From: Flavipsychrobacter sp.
Lineage (GTDB): Bacteria; Bacteroidota; Bacteroidia; Chitinophagales; Chitinophagaceae
Assembly (NCBI GenBank): GCA_021155965.1
Contig: JAJNBJ010000007.1
Span: 1-64,000 of the forward strand
DNA length: 64,000 nucleotides
Direction: 5' to 3'
Positions 8,646-18,032 of this stretch are shown here, in pieces. The position numbers were made by a program, and so were the translations under genes. The notes beneath the pieces were generated by a model. That model made no database searches. It was not told the origin of the DNA and was given only the letters and a program-made list of their open reading frames with translations. Within the stretch, counting starts at the first letter, position 1; each line of letters opens with the position of its first letter.

Positions 8646-11345
8646 TTATTCTTTCACTATTTTCTGGATCAGGATCCGCGTGCCCTTTTCATCATAGAGG
8701 GCTACAAGATACGTGCCATTGGCAAGCCTGCCCATATCTATCTCCTTCGCATTAGTAACTTCCATTTCCTTTCTTCCGTCTATGGCCGTAATAATTGCGT
8801 GTACCGGCATTAACGACTGGATATGTAGTGTTGAATTTACGGGGTTCGGATAGATGCTTACTTTGTCCCTTCCAACCTGGTTTACTCCCATCCACTCCGG
8901 TTCAAAACGCAACGTATCAGACCAGCCTTTACACCCATTGCTGTCAATTACTTCTACAAAGTAATAATCATCATGCAGCGCAGCAACAGAACGCGATGTT
9001 GCACCTACTATCTTACCCTGTATGCTGTCATACCACTGGTAACTAACATAGCCCGGTTCAACCACGTATTCCTGTATGGAGAACTCATACCACATTTTCG
9101 GTTTGGGTATCGGGTTAATGGATATTTGTTTCGTTGCCGAACAACCTGTAGGCAAGGTGTATTTTACTGTCAGCATTCCGGGATAATAAGTTGACACAAC
9201 ACCAAAGGTATCGATCGTCGCAATAGTCACTGGCGACCTTGACCAACTACCCGGTTTTGTGATATCAAAAACGGTATCCTTTACACCCGGGCACAGTTCG
9301 TCCGGGCCGGTAATAGGCGCTGGTAACGGATAAACGATCACCTTTGCTTTTACAAAACAACCCGGGTCAACTGTATAAGTAATTTCAACAGAGTCGGGAT
9401 AAACACCGGTCAGCATACCCGTGTAAGGTGTTATTGTTGCGACGCCGGGATTAGCGCTTGTCCATACGCCGCCAGGAACAGCATTACTGAGCATGTTAGT
9501 TTCCCCGGGGCATGCTTTAAGTGTGCCCGTGATCATAGGCGGGTTATTGATCACCGTCAAAGGCATCGTAGACCGACAACCTGTAGCTAAAACATAAGTG
9601 ATAGTGGTAACGCCTGCAATGTGGCCCGTCACCTTTCCTGAGTCAGAAGTAATTGTTGCAACGGCAGGATATGCACTTACCCATCCGCCACCGCCTACAA
9701 TATTGGTAAGGTATACTACGCCATCCACACATACGCTGTCGGGACCTGCAATAGGCGCCATTGTATGCACAGTCACCTGCCTTACTGCAGTGCATCCGAT
9801 AGGGAATGTATAGCTTATCGGGGCAATACCAACTGCAAGGCCATGAATAACCCCATTTGTGCCAACTGTAGCAACAGATGATGAGCCGCTGGCCCATACA
9901 CCACCGGTTACCGATGGGACATGTGTAATCGAATCACCTATACATACAGTGTTTGGCCCGGTTACGCCTAAAATGTTTACAGTTGTAGTTGCAGCACAAA
10001 TACCTACTGTATAGGAAATAATAGTGGTCCCATTAGAGACAGGAGTTATAACACCGGTTGTTGAACCCACACTAGCAACTGTTGGCATTGTGCTTGTCCA
10101 TACGCCGCCGGGAGTAACATTACTCAATGTCGAAGTACCAGTACCTTCACAAAGGCTTGTGGTGCCTGTAATAGCAGCAGGAGAAAGGTCAACGGTCACA
10201 CTTTTTGTTATAGCCGCATAACCGCAAGAGCCGCCTGATATAGTATAGGTGATGTCTATCACTCCCGATGCTAAACCTGTGCAAATGCCGCTTGTAGAGC
10301 CAATGGTTGCAATAGCTGGGTTGCTGCTGCTCCATGTGCCTGTAGGCGATGCCGTAGGATTTGTATAAAGTGTTGGTATTCCTGAACAGATCCGGCTTGG
10401 CCCCAATATTGCGCCAGGGTTAGGACAACAAATGATCACCCAACCGCAACCTGCAGCATTATATCCCCGGATATGTGTTATACTTGATCCGATTACAGGG
10501 TCAACATATGAAGAACCGCCGCCGCCGCCGCTCCAGCATCCGCCGCCGCCGCCATAATAACCGCCGCCGCCGCCGCCGCCAGCCGAATTAGGACTACCGG
10601 GTATGATGCCTGTAGCACCAAAACCACCGGTAACCCATGTGCCTGCCCCACCAGCCGCGTAAGCGCCCATAGATGAACCACCCGCTCCGCCACCTGTCGC
10701 TGTTCCGCCACCACCGGCGCCTGGCCCGTATGGAATATTTTGTCCCCAGCCAGGCTCAGCAGTGGCACTACCACCATCGCCACCTTTATCCCAGCTTAGG
10801 CGCATAGTTGTTGTTGGCAGTCCCCATAGACCTGTAGTGGTCCAGTTTGCACCCGCGCCGCCGCCGCCGCCTGCAACCGCTATACGCTCAAAAGGTGTAA
10901 AAGGCGCCACGCGAATGTCTGATGCACCACCACCGCCGCCGCCTGCAATATTTGGCGTAACAGCAGCAGCAGATGCAAAATATGTCCATCCGCCACCAAT
11001 AGTAGTTCCCAAAGTATTAACTCCGGTAACCCCGTCATTTCCTTTTTGCCCCACGTTAATTTGAAACACTGTTCCCGGCGTTACTGCCAGGTCAGCTTCA
11101 ACACGGCCACCGTGACCGGCAGAGTCCATTACGTATGTAGGGCCTACACCCGTACCGGTTACCGGCCATGAATTCATTCCACCTTTTCCACCAGCCATAT
11201 CAATATGGATCCTGGTAACACCCGCCGGCACTGTCCAGGTAGCTACAGTTGTTGGGCAGGTGAATGTGGTTATCTGGGCAGAAACATTCCATCCTGATCC
11301 CATCAGGATCACTACAAGCTTAAAGAGTTTAGACGTAATTTTCAT
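8646..11345 (-). CDS. T9SS-exported glycine-rich protein with about six Ig-like repeats
   Basis: 899 residues from ATG at 11345; a TTG two codons upstream is less likely. A signal peptide (MKITSKLFKLVVILMGSG...VSA) leads into a Gly-rich domain (about 25-300: WTVPAGVTRIHIDMAGGKGG, GGGGGGASDIRVAPF, GGGGGSSY) of the ALK-type Gly_rich family. About six tandem units of roughly 70 residues follow, each with the pattern ITG-x-LC, PGGVWTS, ATV, TGVVTG and ITYT, like bacterial BIG2 Ig-like repeats. The end (about 820-899: VSIYPNPVNSTLHIQS ... GTYLVALYDEKGTR ... IVKE) is a T9SS type A sorting domain. It is probably a long surface adhesin. Strongly repetitive GCC/CCG codon runs encode the glycines. Confidence 0.88.
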   Translation of the reverse strand: MKITSKLFKLVVILMGSGWNVSAQITTFTCPTTVATWTVPAGVTRIHIDMAGGKGGMNSWPVTGTGVGPTYVMDSAGHGGRVEADLAVTPGTVFQINVGQKGNDGVTGVNTLGTTIGGGWTYFASAAAVTPNIAGGGGGGASDIRVAPFTPFERIAVAGGGGGAGANWTTTGLWGLPTTTMRLSWDKGGDGGSATAEPGWGQNIPYGPGAGGGGTATGGGAGGSSMGAYAAGGAGTWVTGGFGATGIIPGSPNSAGGGGGGGYYGGGGGCWSGGGGGSSYVDPVIGSSITHIRGYNAAGCGWVIICCPNPGAILGPSRICSGIPTLYTNPTASPTGTWSSSNPAIATIGSTSGICTGLASGVIDITYTISGGSCGYAAITKSVTVDLSPAAITGTTSLCEGTGTSTLSNVTPGGVWTSTMPTVASVGSTTGVITPVSNGTTIISYTVGICAATTTVNILGVTGPNTVCIGDSITHVPSVTGGVWASGSSSVATVGTNGVIHGLAVGIAPISYTFPIGCTAVRQVTVHTMAPIAGPDSVCVDGVVYLTNIVGGGGWVSAYPAVATITSDSGKVTGHIAGVTTITYVLATGCRSTMPLTVINNPPMITGTLKACPGETNMLSNAVPGGVWTSANPGVATITPYTGMLTGVYPDSVEITYTVDPGCFVKAKVIVYPLPAPITGPDELCPGVKDTVFDITKPGSWSRSPVTIATIDTFGVVSTYYPGMLTVKYTLPTGCSATKQISINPIPKPKMWYEFSIQEYVVEPGYVSYQWYDSIQGKIVGATSRSVAALHDDYYFVEVIDSNGCKGWSDTLRFEPEWMGVNQVGRDKVSIYPNPVNSTLHIQSLMPVHAIITAIDGRKEMEVTNAKEIDMGRLANGTYLVALYDEKGTRILIQKIVKE

Positions 11346-11496
11346 TTTCAAAATATTAAAAAGTTACAGACACTAAATAAAATTACAACAGTTTTTACAC
11401 ATTTAAAATTTAAATTTCCAGCAGCACAATTCATTAATCTCGGGTTAATAATATATAACTTAAATATTAATCAAGCACTTCCTGCCTGCTTCAATT

Positions 11497-14385
11497 TTAT
11501 TCTTTTATCAGCTTTTGCACTAACACCATCTCACCCTGCTCATCATACAATTTGAGTATGTAGATGCCGCTTGCCAGTTTGCTGATGTCGAGCTTTTGCG
11601 CATTTTTATTGTCAGCAATTACCTTTCCTTCAATCCCGGTTATCACCGCCCGCAAAGGCAATGGAGATTCAATGTATACTACATCTGCAGCAGGGTTTGG
11701 ATATACCTTAACCGCATCTTTAGCAAGCTGGGCAATACCAACACCAGTTATTTGAATAGCATTTGAATATCCGCTGCAACCAATAGCATCGCTCACCCTT
11801 ACACGATATATACCGTTTGCATAAGGCACATACGTTCTGTTTGTAGCGCCGGTGATGGCGGAGGAATTAATGAACCACTGGTACACTGCATAAGTACTTG
11901 CAGTGGTGAGTGAAGTGCCCGTATGAGATATGACAGGCACGGGCATATTATTTACCACAACAGATACAGGCGGAGTGACAACTGTGCATGCACCTGAAGC
12001 GCCAACAACAGTAACACTGGCCGTATATACCCCCGTTACAGTCGCCGTATGCGTAACGAACACAGCACCCGAAATGTTAGTGCCATCTTTCATCCACTGG
12101 TAGCTGATCGCTCCCACAGCGCCACCTGCATCAGCCGTAAGGACTATGTTGCCGCCTATACAGAAGTTCAGTGCTGTTGAGTAAAGTATTTCTGTGTTGA
12201 TACCCGCAGTAACCACCACAGCAGGAGATGTTGCGGTGCAGCCAAAAATATTGGATATCTCAACAGTATAAGAGCCTGTTGCAGATGCTGTGTACGATGC
12301 ATCGGTAGCGCCCGCAATAGGCCCGGTGCCATTATCCCACTGGTAAGTTACACCGCCCGGTGTTGCATCCAGCACCACGCTGCCGCCTGCACAGAATGTT
12401 GTAATGCCTGCCGGCGTTATTATCGCTATCGGTGCAGGGTTAACGGTAACATTATAGACAGCAGAGCAACCGGTGGAAAGTGTGTAGCTGATGTCAACCA
12501 TACCGCCTGCAACACCTGTTACTACTCCCGACGATGTGCCTACGGTAGCAGTACCTGTAAAAGCACTTGTCCAGGTACCCCCCGGATCAGGCGCGCTTAA
12601 CGTTACCGATGCGCCTTCACAAAACTCAGGAGTGCCTGTAATAGCCGATGGCAGGGGATGTACTGTTACAACAGTGGTAACGGCACAACCGGTACTTGCC
12701 AGCGTATAGGTCACAGTAGCCGTACCTAATGACAGGCCACTCACAACACCACCTAATGTAACGGAGACATTAGGGCTGGTACTGGTGAAATCGCCGCCAG
12801 GTGTGGCATCAGTTAAAGTAATATTCTGGCCTAGACATACACCCGATGGGCCACCAATAGGCGCCGGCAACGGATTAACTGTTACCGACTTGAACGCCTG
12901 GCAACCCGTGGTTGATGTAAGCGTATAAATAATATTCACAGTTCCGGCAGAAACGCCCGTCACAGCTCCTGTGCCCCCTACCATTGCTATGGTTATTGCG
13001 CCACTGCTCCAGGTACCGCCCGAAGTAGCATCAGTTAAAGAGATGGTTGAACCAACACAGACTTCTGACAGCCCGCCGATAGGCGCCGGGGCAGGGTTAA
13101 CAGTAAGGTCATAAGTGACAGGCGGGCATCCGCCTGTTGTATAGGTTACGGTAGCGGTTCCTGCGGTAACACCCGTTATGATACCCGTAGTTGCCCCTAC
13201 ACTGATCTCAGGCGATGGGCTGCTCCATGTACCCCCGGTTACTGTATTCGTGAGTGTTATCGTAGCATTTTCACATACTTCAGTAGGCCCCGCAATGACA
13301 TCGGGTGTGGCATTCACAGTCATCGAATGTGTTACAAAACAACCCGTACTGATCGTATAAGTGATGGTGGCTGTACCTGCTATGCCGGCGCTTACCACAC
13401 CGGTTGTAAGCCCAACTGAAGCCACAGAAGCATCTGAACTTGTCCAGTTGCCTGCCCCGGGTGTTGACCCTAATGAAGTAGCCAGCCCTTCACATAACGC
13501 AGCGGCGCCTGTAATTGCTGTTGGCGCTGCATTAACGGTTACGGCTGCAGTGGTGTTTACCGCAGTGGCGCTGAATGTGCCACATGCATTGATAGCAGTG
13601 AGTGTATATACGCCTGCTGATGTTGGATCGGCAGTGAGCGTAGGGCTAAGCATTGTAGAAGTGTATCCGCCCGGGCCTTCCCAAAGATAGTTTGTGGCGC
13701 CTGTTCCGCCCGATCCTGTAAGCGTGAGCGTACTGCCATCACAAACCGGGTTGGGCGAGGCAACCGCAGATACCGCAGTAGGTGGCATACAATAAGTTAT
13801 TTTTAAAAATGGCGCATGCATAGCTGTAGAAGTATCGGCATCACCTGCAGAAAACCCTCCCCTGCCACGGAAGACGTAAGTTTTTGGATTACCTCCCGTA
13901 AGCCCTATGGATACCAGCCCACCGGCATTAGCGCCAATAAATGAAGTAGATGCAGCAGTAGACGCCAGTACCATGTTGACAGGTCCTATGCTAGGATAAA
14001 GCTCAGTGGTGAGTATGGTGCTGAAAGGCGGAAGCATATTGTTATACAAGACCCCCCCTCCAGGCAACACTGTGGACAAGTCGCCAACGAATCCGGTAGT
14101 GTTAGAAACAGCCGGCGGCCCCGCAGGGCCCAAAATTGTAACAGCCCAAAAGCCTATCCTGACATCGGTTATCGCAGCCCCTACCGGTATGCTGGCGAGA
14201 TCAAAAACCGCCCAGCCGCGCCAGTTGGTACCATTGGTTTGCAGGTCTCCGTCTGTACGCGCCGTTGTGGTAGCAAAACCAGTTTTGAAAGTAGTACCTG
14301 AATTAGACCAAAGCACCACGGTGGTTTGAGACAACGCCTTAATGCTAAGGCAACAGAGTAAGGCAAAAAAGTAGAGTTTTTTCAT
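11497..14385 (-). CDS. T9SS-exported protein with tandem Ig-like repeats
   Basis: 962 residues from ATG at 14385; a GTG two codons upstream is possible. Signal peptide MKKLYFFALLCCLSIKALSQ. Residues about 22-205 form an N-terminal beta-rich domain (WRGWAVFDLASIPVGAAITD) without glycine runs, so it differs from the neighbour in its head. An Ig-like segment and about five BIG2-type units follow (ITGAAALCEG, IAGPTEVCEN, IGGLSEVCVG, IGGPSGVCLG, ITGTPEFCEG), then Ig-like units with YQWDNGTG and YQWMKDGT. The C-terminus (VKVYPNPAADVVYIES ... GIYILKLYDEQGEMVLVQKL) is a T9SS type A sorting domain. Its tail is closely similar to that of the gene at 8646, so the two are tandem paralogs sharing tails but not heads. 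Confidence 0.88.
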   Translation of the reverse strand: MKKLYFFALLCCLSIKALSQTTVVLWSNSGTTFKTGFATTTARTDGDLQTNGTNWRGWAVFDLASIPVGAAITDVRIGFWAVTILGPAGPPAVSNTTGFVGDLSTVLPGGGVLYNNMLPPFSTILTTELYPSIGPVNMVLASTAASTSFIGANAGGLVSIGLTGGNPKTYVFRGRGGFSAGDADTSTAMHAPFLKITYCMPPTAVSAVASPNPVCDGSTLTLTGSGGTGATNYLWEGPGGYTSTMLSPTLTADPTSAGVYTLTAINACGTFSATAVNTTAAVTVNAAPTAITGAAALCEGLATSLGSTPGAGNWTSSDASVASVGLTTGVVSAGIAGTATITYTISTGCFVTHSMTVNATPDVIAGPTEVCENATITLTNTVTGGTWSSPSPEISVGATTGIITGVTAGTATVTYTTGGCPPVTYDLTVNPAPAPIGGLSEVCVGSTISLTDATSGGTWSSGAITIAMVGGTGAVTGVSAGTVNIIYTLTSTTGCQAFKSVTVNPLPAPIGGPSGVCLGQNITLTDATPGGDFTSTSPNVSVTLGGVVSGLSLGTATVTYTLASTGCAVTTVVTVHPLPSAITGTPEFCEGASVTLSAPDPGGTWTSAFTGTATVGTSSGVVTGVAGGMVDISYTLSTGCSAVYNVTVNPAPIAIITPAGITTFCAGGSVVLDATPGGVTYQWDNGTGPIAGATDASYTASATGSYTVEISNIFGCTATSPAVVVTAGINTEILYSTALNFCIGGNIVLTADAGGAVGAISYQWMKDGTNISGAVFVTHTATVTGVYTASVTVVGASGACTVVTPPVSVVVNNMPVPVISHTGTSLTTASTYAVYQWFINSSAITGATNRTYVPYANGIYRVRVSDAIGCSGYSNAIQITGVGIAQLAKDAVKVYPNPAADVVYIESPLPLRAVITGIEGKVIADNKNAQKLDISKLASGIYILKLYDEQGEMVLVQKLIKE

Positions 14386-14577
14386 AATCACTATAAAAGT
14401 TTTTCTGCAAGCAGTATTAAGGGCAAACGAATAATAATTTTAACTCCTGGTTAAAATTATCAGAAAAATCTATTTATTCGGAAAAATACGTGATTTCGGT
14501 CTAAAAAACAAATAATTCGCCCTCATTCTTGATAATGGTTTGTTTAAAGCGCAGACACTTTAAAACAGTTTAGCATA

Positions 14578-15456
14578 TCAGTTCCTCCGGTCTATGCCCC
14601 AGTACAATTTCTGGCGGATAGTTTTCAGGAAATTATGCTCATCAGGGCGAACAAGAGAAATAAGGAAGTTTTCTTTTTTCACTGCGAGCTGCACATTGCT
14701 TTTTATTGTTTCCGTACGTGCATCAAGCGTACAAAGGTACTGCTCTGTGCGCCCTTCTATCTCGAAAGAAATTACATTGTCATCGGGCACAACAATGGGC
14801 CTTGTGTTGAGGTTGTGCGGGGCAACAGGAGTGATAACAAAGCTGGACGTTTGCGGAAAAACAACAGGCCCCCCGCAGCTTAATGAATAGCCGGTAGAAC
14901 CCGTAGGCGTAGCAACAATAAGCCCATCTGCCCAATAGGTATTCAGGAACTCACCGTTAAGGTAGGTATGTATCTTGATCATTGACGATGAGTCCTGCCT
15001 GTGAATGGTAAACTCGTTGAGCGCATAAGGGGAACCATCGAAAAGCGGCACGCTGGAATCGAGATGGACCAATGTTCTCTTCTCCAATGTATAAGAACCT
15101 TTCACCAACGACAACACCGCTGCCTCTACTTCATCAGCAGGTATTGCAGCTAAAAAACCAAGCCTGCCCAGGTTTATGCCAATAAGCGGAATATTGGTAT
15201 TGCCAACAAAAGTCACCGTGTCGAGCATGGTCCCATCACCTCCAAGACTGAAGAGCATATCCGTGTTTGCGGGCAGGTCTTTTCTGCCGGTAAACAGGCG
15301 CGGTGTAGCTGCAAAAGGAATATGCGGCTGCAGCCTTTCATAAAATTCTTTGTAAAAGACCGTCTGCAGTTTATGCTGCTCAAGCACTTGCAGGATGCGC
15401 GCCAGTATGGGCACATCCTGTTCGTCAAACGTTCTGTTATATAAGGCTACTAACAT
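14578..15456 (-). CDS. nadK: NAD kinase
   Basis: 292 residues, the normal length. It phosphorylates NAD to NADP in the cytoplasm. The diagnostic GGDG is at residues 72-75 (FSLGGDGTMLDT), followed by GINLGRLGFLA and the NE/DG substrate loops (YALNEFTIHR; GLIVATPTGSTGYSLSCGGP). It lies 27 bp downstream of the POTRA/beta-barrel gene on the same strand, and the spacer contains a GACTTATGACTTACGACT heptad string. Confidence 0.95.
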   Translation of the reverse strand: MLVALYNRTFDEQDVPILARILQVLEQHKLQTVFYKEFYERLQPHIPFAATPRLFTGRKDLPANTDMLFSLGGDGTMLDTVTFVGNTNIPLIGINLGRLGFLAAIPADEVEAAVLSLVKGSYTLEKRTLVHLDSSVPLFDGSPYALNEFTIHRQDSSSMIKIHTYLNGEFLNTYWADGLIVATPTGSTGYSLSCGGPVVFPQTSSFVITPVAPHNLNTRPIVVPDDNVISFEIEGRTEQYLCTLDARTETIKSNVQLAVKKENFLISLVRPDEHNFLKTIRQKLYWGIDRRN

Positions 15457-15476
15457 CAGTCGTAAGTCATAAGTCC
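15456..15476. repeat. Heptad motif next to nadK
   Basis: Read on the minus strand this is GGACTTATGACTTACGACT, the same pattern as at 4302-4330 and 19622-19647. It fills the spacer just before the nadK start codon and leaves little room for a conventional ribosome-binding site. Confidence 0.55.
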
Positions 15477-15483
15477 GGGAACC

Positions 15484-16863
15484 TTACTCGCTATTGAAAT
15501 GTAAATATAATCCATTTTGGTTCAAGTGGTTCCAGGTGTATTCCATCCGTATTTTAATGTCGTAGAACGTAACAATATCCAACCCGATACCTGCACTATA
15601 CAAAAAGCGATTGCTTAAAACACTGTAACTTCTGCCCGCACCATCAGTATAACCCACATCTGCAAACACCTTTGGATAAATACGTACGGGTACAGCAGTA
15701 AAATATTTTATGGGCAACTTATAGGTCCTGTTGAATAGTTCGCGTTTCAGGTCCACGCGCAGCAGGCCATACTGGCTGCCGTCTATCACGTAAAACTCAT
15801 AGCCGCGCACATAATCGGTTTGGGACCCCAACCCACCCCTGAAATAATAGGGCTGATCTCCCGGAAACATCACCCTGCCGCGAAAAATGGCATCCCAATA
15901 CCACCTGCCATACAGCCGCCTGAATATGCCTGCCTCAACCTGCTCATAGCATTGAAAATCTATTCCTTCAAATCCTTTACGAACTGCAAACTGTGATACC
16001 AGCTTAAACCCATTCAGCGAATAGTTCCAGTTATCCACACCGTTGTACTCATAGCGGTAGAATAACTCTGCGAAACGGGCCGATGTGCTTTTGTTCGTAT
16101 AATAATCACCATTCAGTTTCAGAATAGTATCACCCACACTGTAATCTTTATAGTTGAGCTGCACCATATGCCGTGAAGCATACTTAGGCCGGTATATATA
16201 ACTGAGGCCACCTTCTATTTGTTTCAGGATAGGCTTGCCTGTATAATCACCAAAGAATACCAGCTTATCCGAGTCTGTTCTATACCATGTTTGCTGGCTT
16301 TGTGCCACACTTGCCCAAAAGCCAAAACCGTTCGTCTGCCCTTTGTTCACATACGGCCGCATATAACTGATGGCCAGCTTCTGCGTATAACCCGCCTGCA
16401 CGGTAATGGCAAGCTGCTCCAGGTTGCCGCGAAAATTTTTGTGTGTGAGTGTTACACCACCCATCACACGCCGCACGTCATGGTCCTGCTTCACCCACCA
16501 GGTATTGAAATTACGGTCTGCAAACTGCACAATGAAATTAGGAATAATGTACCACCGTTCTTTTACGCTGATGTACCAATTTATCTCGCTGCCGCTGCGC
16601 TCTGTGCGCTGATTCACTTCATTGAACAGTTGCAGGTTGAAGAGCCGCAATTTGTTTTGCTGCATCAATGCATCCAGTGAATCACTCTCGATAACATCAC
16701 CTTCATGAATGCCCAACTCCCGCAATATCACTTTGCTGCGGGTGGTATTATTCCCCTCTATATGGATCTTACGGATCTTAACTTTTGCAGAAAGGTCGCT
16801 GACCTGGCAATAACTACCGGCAGACGTGAGTACCAATAAGATCACCAGTAAGGAACGACGCAT
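15484..16863 (-). CDS. POTRA/beta-barrel outer-membrane protein (BamA/TamA superfamily)
   Basis: 459 residues with a short signal peptide (MRRSLLVILLVLTSAGSYCQ). Residues about 28-110 form a POTRA domain (KIRKIHIEGNNTTRSKVILR ... ELGIHEGDVI). The remaining 340 residues alternate aromatic beta strands and end with a strand (YLHFNSE), as expected for a D15-type 16-stranded barrel. A single POTRA and short length argue against it being BamA itself; it may assemble or export a lipid or protein. An apparent -7-like TATCTTGC lies about 13 bp upstream of the ATG. Substrate unknown. Confidence 0.8.
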   Translation of the reverse strand: MRRSLLVILLVLTSAGSYCQVSDLSAKVKIRKIHIEGNNTTRSKVILRELGIHEGDVIESDSLDALMQQNKLRLFNLQLFNEVNQRTERSGSEINWYISVKERWYIIPNFIVQFADRNFNTWWVKQDHDVRRVMGGVTLTHKNFRGNLEQLAITVQAGYTQKLAISYMRPYVNKGQTNGFGFWASVAQSQQTWYRTDSDKLVFFGDYTGKPILKQIEGGLSYIYRPKYASRHMVQLNYKDYSVGDTILKLNGDYYTNKSTSARFAELFYRYEYNGVDNWNYSLNGFKLVSQFAVRKGFEGIDFQCYEQVEAGIFRRLYGRWYWDAIFRGRVMFPGDQPYYFRGGLGSQTDYVRGYEFYVIDGSQYGLLRVDLKRELFNRTYKLPIKYFTAVPVRIYPKVFADVGYTDGAGRSYSVLSNRFLYSAGIGLDIVTFYDIKIRMEYTWNHLNQNGLYLHFNSE

Positions 16864-16894
16864 CTATGCGATGCAAGATAATATAGTTTGTTAA

Positions 16895-16926
16895 CTAAAA
16901 AGGAACCTACCATTACAGTAGGCTCC
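16895..16926 (-). terminator. Intrinsic terminator of the gene at 16950
   Basis: On the minus strand GGAGCCTAC and GTAGGTTCC (16918-16926 and 16902-16910, one G-U pair) form a hairpin followed by TTTTTAG. Confidence 0.7.
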
Positions 16927-16949
16927 TCACAAATTTACAAACGATCGAC

Positions 16950-17843
16950 TTATTGCTTAATGAATTTTAATACCTGAATCTTATCATTTGCAGATAAGAC
17001 ATTCAATAAATATACCCCACCTGATAACGATCTAATATCAAGATCGTTATATCTGTCAATGATAGTGCCGCGCAGTATTACCTGTCCCAGCAGGTTTGTC
17101 ACTTGATAATTGTCGCCAATAGCGGCATCAGCGGCATATAATTTAATAATGTTGTATCCCGGATTGGGATATATATCCCAATGGGCCCCTGCGTTGCTGT
17201 TTACAGTTTGGTGACCATTATTACTTTTGGCACCCTGGGAGACCATTAGATCATAAAACACTCCGAACTCAAGGTCATCTATATCGGTAAAATCGCCCGA
17301 AAAAGTATAGTTACTAATATTATTAACATTATTAGGATCAGGTGGATTTGCAATCTCCTGCCAAGTTACATACCCTGAAATACATGAAGTACTATTTAGG
17401 CTACCGTCAAGATGAGCAGTATAGGTGGTACCATTAGCACTGGGCGTTATAGAATAATTATCAATTGACCAGCTACAAGAGTATACGCCACGGTTCATGA
17501 AATCATTAAATACTTCCGCTTCAAAAGACTGAGCATTGGTAAAGTCTCCTGAGAAAGAATAATTGCTGATACTGGTAGGGTGGTTCGGATCAGGAGGGTT
17601 GTTAACCACATTCCAGTTTATCTGGCCGCTGCCGCATGGCCCCTTTATACACTCAAGATAGGCGGTGCCGTGACTACCATCTTCATTTACATCCCAATTG
17701 TGGCCAACCCACCACACACAGGGTCCCCACCCAACAACAACATTACCGATAGCATCCATATACATCCAAGCGTTTGCTCTGACTGACGAAAATAAAGTCG
17801 CAAAAACAAAAACAACCGAAAATCCTAATAATCTTGCCTTCAT
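16950..17843 (-). CDS. T9SS-exported protein with two NPPDPN...FSGDFT repeats
   Basis: 297 residues. Signal peptide (MKARLLGFSVVFVFATLFSSVRA). Two segments, NNPPDPNHPTSISNYSFSGD (about 83-102) and ANPPDPNNVNNISNYTFSGD (about 163-182), head two tandem units of about 80 residues with aromatic and Cys residues. The end (WDIYPNPGYNIIKLYAADA ... GGVYLLNVLSANDK) is a T9SS type A sorting domain. The repeat family was not recognised. It is divergent from the propeller lipoprotein. Confidence 0.8.
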   Translation of the reverse strand: MKARLLGFSVVFVFATLFSSVRANAWMYMDAIGNVVVGWGPCVWWVGHNWDVNEDGSHGTAYLECIKGPCGSGQINWNVVNNPPDPNHPTSISNYSFSGDFTNAQSFEAEVFNDFMNRGVYSCSWSIDNYSITPSANGTTYTAHLDGSLNSTSCISGYVTWQEIANPPDPNNVNNISNYTFSGDFTDIDDLEFGVFYDLMVSQGAKSNNGHQTVNSNAGAHWDIYPNPGYNIIKLYAADAAIGDNYQVTNLLGQVILRGTIIDRYNDLDIRSLSGGVYLLNVLSANDKIQVLKFIKQ

Positions 17844-18032
17844 AAAATATAGGTTTTAAACAATAAATGTCCTTACTCTTTTACTTTATACAGGATTTTC
17901 AGGTACTTCCTGTTTCGAACGCAATGTACAGGCACCATGCACACGGACCTATAAAGAGTTCGTGTACGGTCGAAAAATTTAGTGAACGGAAAGAGTAAAA
18001 GACTTTTTGCTAATTCCACTAACTTTACATCA

